The translations under genes were made by a program, and so were the position numbers. Below, piece after piece: positions 15,945 to 24,305 of a stretch of 64,000 nt of DNA. The stretch covers positions 62,001-126,000 of the forward strand of contig NZ_JALGRO010000008.1 in the NCBI RefSeq assembly GCF_022815645.1, given 5' to 3'. The notes under the pieces were generated by a model. It made no database searches, had not been told where the DNA came from, and was given only the letters and a program-made list of their open reading frames with translations. Origin of the DNA: Curtobacterium sp. VKM Ac-2922 (GTDB lineage: Bacteria > Actinomycetota > Actinomycetes > Actinomycetales > Microbacteriaceae). Within the stretch, counting starts at the first letter, position 1, and every line of letters starts with the position of its first letter.

Positions 15945-16382
15945 ATGGACGACACCGCCACCAGCAGCATCGGTCCGACCGAGGCACGAGCGCTGCTCGA
16001 GCACGCCGACCGCACCAGTCGTCGCGCGCACGACGCCGTGCGCTGGCCGTACGTCGGCTTCATCACCGCACTCGGCGTGTCGACGGCGCTCGGCACGCTC
16101 GCGATGGGACTCACCACGGGGACCGCCTTCGCGGCCGTCTACGTCGGCACACTCGCTACTGTGTTCGCCCTGATGCTGTGCTTCCTCATCGCGATCCGGG
16201 GACGATCCGCCTTTGCACGCAGCCGCCGCTGGACCGTCTACATGGCGAGCTGGACGGTGACCTACTGTGCGGCGATCGCGGTCGTGGCCTGGGTGCACGG
16301 ATCGGTCCTGTGGTCCGGCATCACGTCGGGGCTGGTCCTGGTCGTCGCGCTGGCCTGCGCCGCGTGGGAGTCGCGGTCGTGA
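15945..16382 (+). CDS. Small four-helix membrane protein
   Basis: Family not recognised. The 145-residue protein has an N-terminal soluble stretch (TEARALLEHADRTSRRAHDAV) and four membrane helices (for example YVGFITALGVSTALGTLAMG, VYVGTLATVFALMLCFLIAI and ITSGLVLVVALACAAW). An AGAGGGG ribosome-binding site supports ATG 15945, although ATG 15918 and ATG 15921 are in frame upstream. Its stop overlaps the GTG of the winged-helix regulator (GTGA). Membrane protein plus small DNA-binding repressor is a recurring pair in actinobacteria, so regulator and membrane protein probably act together. Confidence 0.7.
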   Translation: MDDTATSSIGPTEARALLEHADRTSRRAHDAVRWPYVGFITALGVSTALGTLAMGLTTGTAFAAVYVGTLATVFALMLCFLIAIRGRSAFARSRRWTVYMASWTVTYCAAIAVVAWVHGSVLWSGITSGLVLVVALACAAWESRS

Positions 16383-16699
16383 CCGTGTCGCAGGGGACCC
16401 ACCCGCGGCACCGGCTCGACGACGTGTTGCAGAACGCCGTGCGGTTCTCGGTCATGGCGGCGCTCGACCGAGCGGGCACCCTCGGCTTCCGCGAGGTCCG
16501 CGATGCCGTCGAGATCACCGACTCGGCGCTCAGCAAGCAGGTCACGACGCTCGAGGCCGCCGGGTACGTCGCCGTCGGCAAGGCCTTCGTGGGCAAGACA
16601 CCGCGCACGTCGCTGACCCTGACACGCACAGGGCGCGCCGCCTGGCGCGCGCACCTGGACGCGCTCCGTCTGATCGCGGGGGGCGACGCGGCGCTCTGA
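16379..16699 (+). CDS. Winged-helix transcriptional regulator (MarR/HTH_34-like)
   Basis: A 106-residue single-domain DNA-binding protein. It matches the short winged-helix regulators of the PF13601 type: RFSVMAALDRAGTLGFREV, then the recognition region EITDSALSKQVTTLEAAGYV (residues about 40-62), then the wing KAFVGKTPRTSLTLTRTGRA. There is no ligand-binding domain. The GTG start overlaps the preceding stop codon (GTGA), so it is made with the membrane protein. The inverted repeat at 15886-15916 upstream of the pair is the best candidate operator. The 3' end lies 12 bp before a hairpin of the GGAGGC repeat family. Confidence 0.85.
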   Translation: MTVSQGTHPRHRLDDVLQNAVRFSVMAALDRAGTLGFREVRDAVEITDSALSKQVTTLEAAGYVAVGKAFVGKTPRTSLTLTRTGRAAWRAHLDALRLIAGGDAAL

Positions 16700-16710
16700 G
16701 CGCGCGCCGA

Positions 16711-16758
16711 GACGGACTGGAGGCCCGGTGCCTGCCTGCACCGAGCCTCCGTTCCGTC
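16711..16758. terminator. Hairpin of the GGACNGGAGGC family between convergent genes
   Basis: A 20-bp inverted repeat (16711-16730 and 16739-16758, 17 of 20 paired, 8-base loop) lies between the convergent regulator and alpha-glucosidase genes. It begins GACGGACTGGAGGCCCGG. No U-tract follows, but the position fits a bidirectional terminator. The core is shared with at least six other intergenic sites in the window. Confidence 0.6.
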
Positions 16759-16772
16759 ATCTGGTCGCGGTG

Positions 16773-18428
16773 CTACGCGCGCAACCAGACCGTCCCCACA
16801 CCCGTCAGGGCGCCGTCTGCCACCGGCGCCGAGGCGAGCAGGAGCTCACCCGCCGGCAGGTCGTAGGGCACGTCGGTGAAGACCGTCACGCTCGTCCACC
16901 CGTTCGGACGGCGGAAGGCCAGCACGTCGTCGCGGCCGGTCTCGAGCCACTCCAGGTGTTCCTCGGACTGCAGCTGACCGCGCAGACCGAGCGCCTTGCG
17001 GTACAGGTTCAGTGTGGAGCCGGGGTCGGTGTCCTCGGCCTCGACACTGCAGTCACCGAACCACGCCGGCTGCGGCAGGTGCGCGCCGCCGGTGCCGAAG
17101 CCGAAGCTCGGACCGGACCGGGTCCAGGGGAGCGGGACGCGGCAGCCGTCGCGGCCGACGTCGACGCCCGGGTTCCGGAAGAACGCCGGGTCCTGGCGTT
17201 CAGCGTCCGGGATGTCCCCGACCTCCTGCAGCCCGAGCTCCTCGCCCTGGTACAGGTACGCCGACCCGGGCAGGGCGAGCTCGAGCATGGTGGCCGCGCG
17301 GGCACGGCGCAGGCCGAGCTGCTGGTCGAGCACGTCCTGCGACCCACCGGCCAGCAGCCAGGCGCCGCCCTGCTTCTCGTCGCCCGTGCGGGGCGGCAGG
17401 GCGTACCGGGTGGCGTGCCGGACGACGTCGTGGTTGGAGAACACCCACGTCGTCGACGAGCCGGACTGCTCGGCGAGCCCGAGGTTGAACTCGATGATGC
17501 TGCGGAACGCGCCGGCGTCGAAGTCGGCTTCGAGCAGGTCGAAGTTGAACGCCTGCCCGAGCCCCTCGGCGCTGGCGTAGCGGGCGCGGCGGTCGGCGGC
17601 GACCCACGCCTCGGCGACCGCGGTGCGGGCCGGGGTGTACTCGTCGAACACCTGGCGCCACTCCGCGTAGATCTCGTGCACGTCGTCGCGGTCCCACAGC
17701 GGGTGCGACCCGTCCTTCGGCATCGCGGACAGCTCGGCCCAGGTCGGCAGCACGTCGCCGAGGTCCTTCGACAGCCCGTGCGCGACGTCGATGCGGAAAC
17801 CATCGACCCCGCGGTCGGACCAGAACCGCAGCGTGTGCAGGAAGTCGTCGCGGACCTCGCGGTTGGCCCAGTTCAGGTCCGGCTGCTCCGTCGCGAAGCT
17901 GTGCAGGTACCACTGGCCGTCGCCGACGGCGGTCCAGGCCGGACCACCGAAGATCGAGACCCAGTCCGCGGGTGCCTGCTCACCGTGCTCCCCGGTGCCG
18001 TCACGGAAGACGTAGCGGTCGCGCTCGGGGGAGCCCGCCGGGCTGGCGAGCGCCTGACGGAACCAGGCGTGCCGATCGCTCGTGTGGTTCGGCACGATGT
18101 CGACGATCACCCGGATGCCGGCAGCGTGCAGCGCCGACACCATGGCGTCGAAGTCGTCCAGCGTGCCGAGCCTCGGGTCGACGTCACGGTAGTCGTCGAC
18201 GTCGTAGCCGCCGTCGGCCAGTGCGGACGGGTAGAACGGGCTGAGCCAGACGGCCTCGATGCCGAGGGACGCCAGGTACAACACCCGCTCGGTGATCCCG
18301 GGCAGGTCGCCGATGCCGTCGCCGTTCGCGTCCGCGAAGGAACGGGGGTAGATCTGGTAGACGCTGGCCTGGCGCCACCAGGTCTCGTCGGAGCGGGTGG
18401 TGGTGTGGGCCGGCAGGGTGTCGGTCAT
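16773..18428 (-). CDS. GH13 alpha-glucosidase (oligo-1,6-glucosidase type)
   Basis: A 551-residue cytoplasmic glycoside hydrolase of family 13, subfamily of alpha-glucosidases and oligo-1,6-glucosidases. It starts with WWRQASVYQIYPRSFADANGDG and has VDIVPNHTSDRHAWF. The catalytic triad is visible: nucleophile Asp214 in GFRIDVAHGL, acid/base Glu273 in AVAEAWV, and Asp334 in FSNHDVV. No signal peptide is present, so substrates must be imported, which fits the adjacent sugar ABC permeases on the same strand. Likely substrates are maltose, isomaltose or related oligosaccharides; trehalulose or sucrose cannot be excluded. Confidence 0.92.
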   Translation of the reverse strand: MTDTLPAHTTTRSDETWWRQASVYQIYPRSFADANGDGIGDLPGITERVLYLASLGIEAVWLSPFYPSALADGGYDVDDYRDVDPRLGTLDDFDAMVSALHAAGIRVIVDIVPNHTSDRHAWFRQALASPAGSPERDRYVFRDGTGEHGEQAPADWVSIFGGPAWTAVGDGQWYLHSFATEQPDLNWANREVRDDFLHTLRFWSDRGVDGFRIDVAHGLSKDLGDVLPTWAELSAMPKDGSHPLWDRDDVHEIYAEWRQVFDEYTPARTAVAEAWVAADRRARYASAEGLGQAFNFDLLEADFDAGAFRSIIEFNLGLAEQSGSSTTWVFSNHDVVRHATRYALPPRTGDEKQGGAWLLAGGSQDVLDQQLGLRRARAATMLELALPGSAYLYQGEELGLQEVGDIPDAERQDPAFFRNPGVDVGRDGCRVPLPWTRSGPSFGFGTGGAHLPQPAWFGDCSVEAEDTDPGSTLNLYRKALGLRGQLQSEEHLEWLETGRDDVLAFRRPNGWTSVTVFTDVPYDLPAGELLLASAPVADGALTGVGTVWLRA

Positions 18429-18474
18429 GGCGTTCCTTCCGTGGTGCGGGGCGTCGGGCTGTCGGGCCGACTCG

Positions 18475-19386
18475 TCACTTGATGGCGCCCTGGGTCACCC
18501 CGGACATCACCCAGCGCTGCGTGAGCACGTAGACGATGATCGACGGGGCCATGGCCATCAGGTACGAGGCGAACGACACGTTGTAGTTGTTGCTGAACTG
18601 GCTCTGGAAGATCTGCTGCAACACCGGCAGGGTCTGGAGCGCCGGGTTCGCCGTGATCAGCGCCGGCATCATGTAGTCGTTCCACGACGCCAGGAAGGCG
18701 AAGATGCCGACCGTGGCGCTCATCGGCGCGAGCAGCGGGAACAGCAGCCGCCAGAAGACCTGGCCGACACTCGCACCGTCGATGCGGGCGCTCTCCTCGA
18801 GCTCACCCGGGATCGACCGCAGGAACGCCGTGAACAGCAACACGCTGAACGACAGCTGGAACATGACGTGCAGGATCGCGACGCCGAGCGGGTTGTCGAG
18901 CCCGACCATGCCCGTCAGCTTCACCTGCGACAGCGCGAGCACCGGGAACGGCAGGAACATCGCCGCCAGCAGGTAGAAGAACGACCAGCGGAACAGCCGG
19001 TGCTGCCAGTTGTGCGAGATCGCGTACGCGGCGAACGAGGCGAGCAGGATCGTGCCCGACACCGAGATCGCGGCGACGAACACCGACACCCCGAACGCAC
19101 GGGGGAAGTCGGTCAGTTTCCATGCCTGCACGAACCCGTCGACGCTGAACGGAGCCGGCAGCGAGAATGCGTTGCCGTCGAGCGCCTGACCGGTCGTCTT
19201 GAACGCCATCACGACGGTGACGTACAGCGGGACCAGCACGGTCAGCGTGCAGACCGCCAGGATGATCGTCAGCGGCCAGTTCCAGCCGCCGTTCTTCGAC
19301 CGCCGACCACGCGTGCCGTCGGCGTCGACGGACCGCATGCTGCCGGTCTGGGTGGTGCCGGGCTGCAGGGGTGCTTGGAGCGTCAT
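18475..19386 (-). CDS. Carbohydrate ABC transporter permease, MalG-like
   Basis: A 303-residue permease of the MalG/CUT1 type with six membrane helices after a short cytoplasmic leader. The EAA coupling loop is visible as ELEESARIDGASVGQVFWRL, and the C-terminus WVMSGVTQGAIK is typical. It pairs with the MalF-like permease encoded immediately upstream; the ATG overlaps that gene's stop as ATGA. No ATPase gene is in the cluster, so a shared MsiK-type ATPase encoded elsewhere presumably energises the system, as is common in actinobacteria. The gap to the alpha-glucosidase gene is 46 bp. Confidence 0.92.
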   Translation of the reverse strand: MTLQAPLQPGTTQTGSMRSVDADGTRGRRSKNGGWNWPLTIILAVCTLTVLVPLYVTVVMAFKTTGQALDGNAFSLPAPFSVDGFVQAWKLTDFPRAFGVSVFVAAISVSGTILLASFAAYAISHNWQHRLFRWSFFYLLAAMFLPFPVLALSQVKLTGMVGLDNPLGVAILHVMFQLSFSVLLFTAFLRSIPGELEESARIDGASVGQVFWRLLFPLLAPMSATVGIFAFLASWNDYMMPALITANPALQTLPVLQQIFQSQFSNNYNVSFASYLMAMAPSIIVYVLTQRWVMSGVTQGAIK

Positions 19387-20369
19387 GAGAACAGGGCCTT
19401 CCCGCGGCTGAGCCGCAGCTGCACGAGCGCGAGGACGACGGTGATGACGAAGAAGATCGTCGCGTTCGCCATCTGGTAGGAGTAGTCACCGCTGTTGAAG
19501 CCGTTGAAGATCGACATCGCGACGCTCGTCGTCGAGGTCCCCGGTCCGCCGGCCGTCAGACCGACGATGATGTCGTACGCGTTCAGGAAGTTCTTGAACC
19601 CGAGGATCAGGTTGATCACGATGTAGCCCGCGGTGAGCGGCATCGTGATCGAGATCAGCTGCCGCCACGACGAGGCTCCGTCGATGGCTGCGGCCTCGTA
19701 CACCTCACCGGGGATCGCGAGGACGCCCGCGATGTAGATGAGGAGCGTGCCGGGGATGGCCTGCCACGTGGTGACGATGACGATCGCGACCCACGCCAGG
19801 TCGGGGTTCGCCAGGATGCTCGTCTCCAGCGGCGCGAACCCGAGCGACGTCGCCAGGGCCGGCACACTGTTCGAGAACAGGAACGAGAACACGTAGGCGA
19901 TGACGATGCCCGAGATCACCATCGGCAGCACGAAGACCGCACGCAGGGCGACCTTCGCGCGGATCCGGCTGGTCAGCGCGATCGCCAGCAGCAGCGCCAG
20001 GGCGTTGACCACGAGCACGGTGACGAGCGAGAAGCCCATCGTGAACAGGTAGGCGTTGAGGATCGCGGGGTCCGAGAAGATCGCCAGGTAGTTCGTCAGC
20101 CCGGTGAACCCGAACTCGCCGAACCCGACCGAGTCCGTGAAGCTCAGGACGATGCCCATCACGGCGGGCACGGTGATCGCCAGCGTGAAGACCACGAGCG
20201 TCGGCAGCAGGAAGGCCAGGAACACCGGCTGGATGCGGTGCGAGTGGGGTCGACGGGCGCGTGTGGCTGGTGCGCTCGCCGTGGGGAGGCCGTCCGGGGT
20301 GGAGTCCGGGCTGCCGGGGCGGGGTTCGTTCCGGCGGTTGCCGCCGGATGACGTCGTGGCGATGGCCAT
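19383..20369 (-). CDS. Carbohydrate ABC transporter permease, MalF-like
   Basis: A 328-residue CUT1-family permease. After a basic, disordered N-terminus of about 45 residues (NRRNEPRPGSPDSTPDG) come six membrane helices beginning VFLAFLLPTLVVFTLAITVP. The EAA loop is seen in VYEAAAIDGASSWRQLISI and the family motif GGPGTSTTSVAM follows. It forms the sugar channel with the MalG-like partner, to which it is coupled by an ATGA overlap. The GAGGAGA ribosome-binding site upstream supports ATG 20369. It follows the receptor gene by 30 bp in the same operon. Confidence 0.92.
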   Translation of the reverse strand: MAIATTSSGGNRRNEPRPGSPDSTPDGLPTASAPATRARRPHSHRIQPVFLAFLLPTLVVFTLAITVPAVMGIVLSFTDSVGFGEFGFTGLTNYLAIFSDPAILNAYLFTMGFSLVTVLVVNALALLLAIALTSRIRAKVALRAVFVLPMVISGIVIAYVFSFLFSNSVPALATSLGFAPLETSILANPDLAWVAIVIVTTWQAIPGTLLIYIAGVLAIPGEVYEAAAIDGASSWRQLISITMPLTAGYIVINLILGFKNFLNAYDIIVGLTAGGPGTSTTSVAMSIFNGFNSGDYSYQMANATIFFVITVVLALVQLRLSRGKALFS

Positions 20370-20399
20370 GGTGATCGTCTCCTCGGTCCGCAGACCGGG

Positions 20400-21695
20400 T
20401 CAGGCCTTCCGACGCGCGACGCGCGCCCAGTCGGCATCGAGTGTGCGGAGCTGCGGAGCGGGGGCGCCGCCGAGCGCGATCGTCTGCGCGTAGTTGGCGA
20501 CCGGGATCTCGGCGGGGACGAGCTGCGACGTGCCGAGGTAGAACGCGGCGTCGTCGTAGTACTGCTGCATGCCCTTGAGGGTCGGGTTGGCGACCGGTGG
20601 CGAGTCCTTGCGGGTCCCGAAGCCGTTGTTGTCGGCGTTGTACTTGTCCGCCACCTCGGACGACATCAGGAACTTCAGGAACTCGCGCGCGGCGTCCTGC
20701 TTCTTCGACGCCTTGGGGATCCAGAGCGCCAGGTCGACGTTGACCCGCACCTTCAGGTCGTTCGGGTCGTCGGTCACCGGCAGCGGGAAGGTACCGAGGT
20801 CCATGTCGGGGGACGTCTTGGCGATCTCGATGAGCGCCCACGGCCCCTGCAGGTACATGGCCGACTCACCCTTGGCGAACGCCAGGTTGCCGTCGCCGTA
20901 CGCGCGGCTGGCGGCGTTCTTGTTCGACCACTTGGCGATCTGCTCGACGCGGCCCATCGGTGCCTCGAAGTCCTTCGAGAACGAGACGGGTGACGACGGG
21001 CCGACGCTGGTGCCCTCCTTCTCGAGGGCTGCGAAGGTCGACTTCACGTCGAGCATGCCGCCGATCGAGTAGTCGAACATGCCCTGGGCGATGGTCCAGG
21101 TGTCCTTGTAGGTGTTGTAGAACGGCGTGACGTCCGCCGCGAGCAGCTTCTCGCACACGGCGGTCAGCTCGCTCCAGGTCGTCGGGATCTCGATGCCCTG
21201 CTCGGCGAAGATCTTCTTGTTGTAGATCACCGATGCGGCGGTCACCGAGTAGGGCAGCGCGTTCCGCTCACCCGGGTACGACGCCGTCTGCTCCATGAGC
21301 GTCCAGAGGTCCGGGTTGATCGCCTTGGCCTCGTCCATGTCGGACAGGTCGGTCAGCGCGCCGTGCTCGACGAACGAGACCATCGCGTAGTTGTAGTTCA
21401 GGCACCCGAGGTCCGGCGGCGAGCTCCGCACGAAGTCCGCCGGCAGCGACGACGTCGAGTCGCGGACGACCCGGATCTTCGACTGGCTCTTGTGGAACTT
21501 CGCGATGACGTCGTCGAAGTACCCGATGACCTCGGGCTTCGACACGTAGAACGTGATCGTCTCGGTGCCGCCCGAGGACGAGGACATCGGCGCGCATCCG
21601 GCGAGCGCGAAACCGCTGGCGATGCCACCGGCTCCGAGCAGGAAGGAGCGTCGACTGAACCCGGCAGGCTTCCGTGTCGTGGCGTGTGCTTGCAC
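20400..21695 (-). CDS. Sugar ABC transporter substrate-binding lipoprotein (Tat signal)
   Basis: A 431-residue extracellular receptor of the family 1 sugar-binding type (MalE-like). From GTG 21695 the signal peptide carries a twin-arginine motif (FSRRSFLLGAGG, Arg15-Arg16) and a lipobox LAGC with Cys34, so export as a folded lipoprotein is likely. The body has IPTTWSELTAVCEKLLAAD and GPWALIEIAK, typical of these receptors. GTG 21695 is favoured by GGAG five bases upstream; an in-frame ATG at 21767 lies too close to the probable promoter. It heads the operon with the two permeases and the alpha-glucosidase. Confidence 0.9.
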   Translation of the reverse strand: MQAHATTRKPAGFSRRSFLLGAGGIASGFALAGCAPMSSSSGGTETITFYVSKPEVIGYFDDVIAKFHKSQSKIRVVRDSTSSLPADFVRSSPPDLGCLNYNYAMVSFVEHGALTDLSDMDEAKAINPDLWTLMEQTASYPGERNALPYSVTAASVIYNKKIFAEQGIEIPTTWSELTAVCEKLLAADVTPFYNTYKDTWTIAQGMFDYSIGGMLDVKSTFAALEKEGTSVGPSSPVSFSKDFEAPMGRVEQIAKWSNKNAASRAYGDGNLAFAKGESAMYLQGPWALIEIAKTSPDMDLGTFPLPVTDDPNDLKVRVNVDLALWIPKASKKQDAAREFLKFLMSSEVADKYNADNNGFGTRKDSPPVANPTLKGMQQYYDDAAFYLGTSQLVPAEIPVANYAQTIALGGAPAPQLRTLDADWARVARRKA

Positions 21696-21816
21696 GTCGT
21701 CTCCGTTCGACCGGGCCCGGCGTCCTTGCCGTCCTGGTTCCGCGTCCGGCTCCGATGCCGTCCGCATGACTAAATGTAGCGAGAAAATCTAATAGCGCAA
21801 GGAATGCGTGGCGCGA

Positions 21817-21822
21817 TATCCT
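21817..21822 (+). promoter_or_regulatory. -10 element of the ROK regulator gene (leaderless)
   Basis: TATCCT ends six bases before the ATG at 21829. The divergent region upstream (21768-21800) is unusually A/T-rich for this window (for example GAGAAAATCTAATAG) and probably holds the regulator's operator. Confidence 0.5.
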
Positions 21823-21828
21823 CGCGAC

Positions 21829-23091
21829 ATGCCCGGCACCCGCGTCACCGCCCGTGGGTCGAGCACCGAGACGGTGCTCGACCACGCCTTCGCCGCGCGC
21901 GCCTTCACGGCGACCGACGCCATGCACGCCACCGGGCTCACGCGCTCGACCGTCCTGGCCGCCTGCGACGAACTCGTCCGGCTCGGCTGGATCCGCGAAC
22001 TCCGCGACGCACGCGCCGTCGGGCAGTACCGCATCGGGCGTCCGGCGAAGCGCTACGGGCTCGACGAGCGCGCGGGCGTGGTCGTCGGTGTCGACGCCGG
22101 GCAGCACCGCGTCACCGTGTTCGTCGCGGACCTGCGCGGAAGCGTCCTGGCCCGCGCCGAAGGGACCCCGGGCGCGGACGACCTCGACGTGGACGTCCGC
22201 CTGGGGACCGTGTCCGACACCATCGCCCGAGCACTGTCATCGGCCGGCGTCGCCGCCGAACGGGTCCTCGTCACCACGATCGGCGTCCCCGCACCGGTCG
22301 CCGCCGACGGCACCTCGTTGCCTGGCGACGGCGGCTACTGGGCCGCGATGAACCCGGGGTTCGACGGCGTCACCGGCCACGGACTCGTCGTCGTCGAGAA
22401 CGACGCCAACCTCGCCGCGGTCGCCGAGCGCGACCTGCGTGGCGATGCGTCGTTCGCCGCGCTGCTGGCGGGCGAGCGTCTCGGCACCGGTCTGGTCGTC
22501 GACGGCCGCCTGCTGCGCGGCTCGCACGGCGGGGCCGGCGAGATGCGTGTGCTCAGCATGGTCACGGGCGTCGGGTCGGCCGACGGCCTGGGTCGCGCGG
22601 CGAAGGACCTGGTGGACGCCGCCGGACAACAGGACCGGATCGCCCCCGGCACGCCGCTCGCGGCTGCCGTGCGCGCCGGCCGGACCGACGCTGCGGCCGT
22701 GTTCGCCGCCGCACGCAGCGGTGACCCCGTGGCGCTCGACGTCGTGGAGCAGCTCGGCGACCGGCTGGCGCGGGTGTGCGTCGTGCTCGCGAGCCTGCTC
22801 GACATCGACCGCGTGGTCGTCGCCGGTGCCATCGCACAGCCGGCCGGAGCCGTGATCGACCACGCGCAGACACTGCTGCACGAGTGGAGCCTGGACCCCG
22901 TGCCGGAGATCGTCGCCTCGACGCTCGGCGCGGACGTCGTCGTGCACGGTGCCATCGCCCTGGCGCTGGACGTCGTGCAGGACGACCCGCTGTCGCTCGC
23001 ACTGCCCGCGGCTCGTGCGTCGTCGCACCGGCAGCCCGTCGTCGACGCGGTCCAGCAGCCCGTGCCCGTCGAGACGCCCGCTGCGGTCTAG
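21829..23091 (+). CDS. ROK-family transcriptional regulator
   Basis: A 420-residue protein with an N-terminal winged helix (TDAMHATGLTRSTVLAACDELVRLGWI) joined to a sugar-kinase-like ROK domain (VVVGVDAGQHRVTVFVADLRG; VENDANLAAVAE; LLRGSHGGAGEMRVLS). The cysteine-rich zinc motif of many ROK proteins is not evident. It is divergent from the sugar importer and alpha-glucosidase operon and is the likely sugar-responsive repressor of it. ATG 21829 is chosen because TATCCT lies six bases upstream; a GTG at 21808 with AAGGA before it is an alternative that would add seven residues. The stop overlaps the stop of the convergent ABC permease gene. Confidence 0.88.
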   Translation: MPGTRVTARGSSTETVLDHAFAARAFTATDAMHATGLTRSTVLAACDELVRLGWIRELRDARAVGQYRIGRPAKRYGLDERAGVVVGVDAGQHRVTVFVADLRGSVLARAEGTPGADDLDVDVRLGTVSDTIARALSSAGVAAERVLVTTIGVPAPVAADGTSLPGDGGYWAAMNPGFDGVTGHGLVVVENDANLAAVAERDLRGDASFAALLAGERLGTGLVVDGRLLRGSHGGAGEMRVLSMVTGVGSADGLGRAAKDLVDAAGQQDRIAPGTPLAAAVRAGRTDAAAVFAAARSGDPVALDVVEQLGDRLARVCVVLASLLDIDRVVVAGAIAQPAGAVIDHAQTLLHEWSLDPVPEIVASTLGADVVVHGAIALALDVVQDDPLSLALPAARASSHRQPVVDAVQQPVPVETPAAV

Positions 23092-24305
23092 GAACGCCCC
23101 CGGCGCCAGGACAGCACCTGACGGACGGTGACCTTCGAGCCGTACTGCGCGACCGAGTGGCGGAACAGGTACTGCGCGAACCACAGCAGCACGACGGCCA
23201 CGGCGAACACCTCGACGATGCAGATCACGGACTCGAGCGGTGACAGCGCCCCGACCGCGTTCCGGACCATCGCGGTGATCGGGGTGAACGTGGGGAAGTA
23301 CGTGAAGAACGCGGCCACCGGGCTGCTCGGGCTGGTCATCACGAAGAACGCCGCGTAGACCGGGATGATCAGCGCGAAGATCGCCGCCGACTGCAGGGTC
23401 GAGGCGTCCTTGATCGTCGGCACCGCCGCGCCGACGGCCACGAACAGGGCCGAGGCGAGCAGCACTCCACCGATCAGCAGCAGTGCGCCGACCACCATCC
23501 GCCACGGGTCGACCACGACGTGTCCGATGCGCCCGGCCAGCAGTGGGACGACGACCACGAGCGACAGCAGCCCGGGCACCAGGAACACCCCGATCTGCAC
23601 GAGCCCGACCAGCAGCATCGCGACGACCTTGCCGCGGATCAGGTCACCAGCGGTCACCGTGGTCAGGATCATCTCGGAGATCCGGTTCTCCTTCTCCTCG
23701 ACCACGACGGTCACCATGCGGGCCGCGAGCAGGAGCACCAGCCCGAAGAACGCGGCGACGTACACCAGCGGCGGGATGATCGACAGCCACCCCGGGGCCA
23801 CCCGGCCGTCGGCGTAGGCGGTCACGTCGGCGGTCGGTGGTGATCGCAGGATGCTCACCGACTCCGGGTCGTCGACGTCGGCGGCGACGCTCTGCTCGAG
23901 CACGCGCTCTGCCAGCGACGAGTAGCCGCCGTTGCCGAACAGGCCGCGGTCCTTCGCGGTCACCTGGATCGCGCTGCTCGACGGGGTCTTCGGGAAGACG
24001 ATCAGGGCGTCGAGGCGTCCGGCGACGACGTCCGCCCGGTCGCCGGACTCGTCCGTCGACGGTGTCCCGCCCCACCGCGCCGCGACGGACTCCGACACCA
24101 GGCCGGAGCGGTCGACGTAGTGGAACGGGGTCTTCGTCGCGGACGAGCTCGACACGACCGAGTCGGCCCCGGCGCTCTGTCCCACGCCGACCAACAGGGA
24201 CACGACGACGATGACGAGCGGCAGCGCGAGGGTGCCGATCCAGAACGCGGGCTTCTTGACCGCGCGGACGAACTCGAACCGGATCACGGTGCCCAGGCGG
24301 CTCAT
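23088..24305 (-). CDS. ABC-2 type permease (NatB/YhaP-like)
   Basis: A 405-residue exporter permease of the ABC-2 family. The first helix (FWIGTLALPLVIVVVSLLVG) is followed by a large external domain of about 150 residues, then five or more helices, with the family hallmark VVVEEKENRISEMILTTV at the cytoplasmic face. NatB and YhaP homologues export sodium or act in peptide and antibiotic resistance; the substrate is unknown. The ATG overlaps the ATPase stop (ATGA), so the two form one exporter. Its stop codon overlaps that of the convergent ROK regulator by two bases. Confidence 0.88.
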   Translation of the reverse strand: MSRLGTVIRFEFVRAVKKPAFWIGTLALPLVIVVVSLLVGVGQSAGADSVVSSSSATKTPFHYVDRSGLVSESVAARWGGTPSTDESGDRADVVAGRLDALIVFPKTPSSSAIQVTAKDRGLFGNGGYSSLAERVLEQSVAADVDDPESVSILRSPPTADVTAYADGRVAPGWLSIIPPLVYVAAFFGLVLLLAARMVTVVVEEKENRISEMILTTVTAGDLIRGKVVAMLLVGLVQIGVFLVPGLLSLVVVVPLLAGRIGHVVVDPWRMVVGALLLIGGVLLASALFVAVGAAVPTIKDASTLQSAAIFALIIPVYAAFFVMTSPSSPVAAFFTYFPTFTPITAMVRNAVGALSPLESVICIVEVFAVAVVLLWFAQYLFRHSVAQYGSKVTVRQVLSWRRGRS

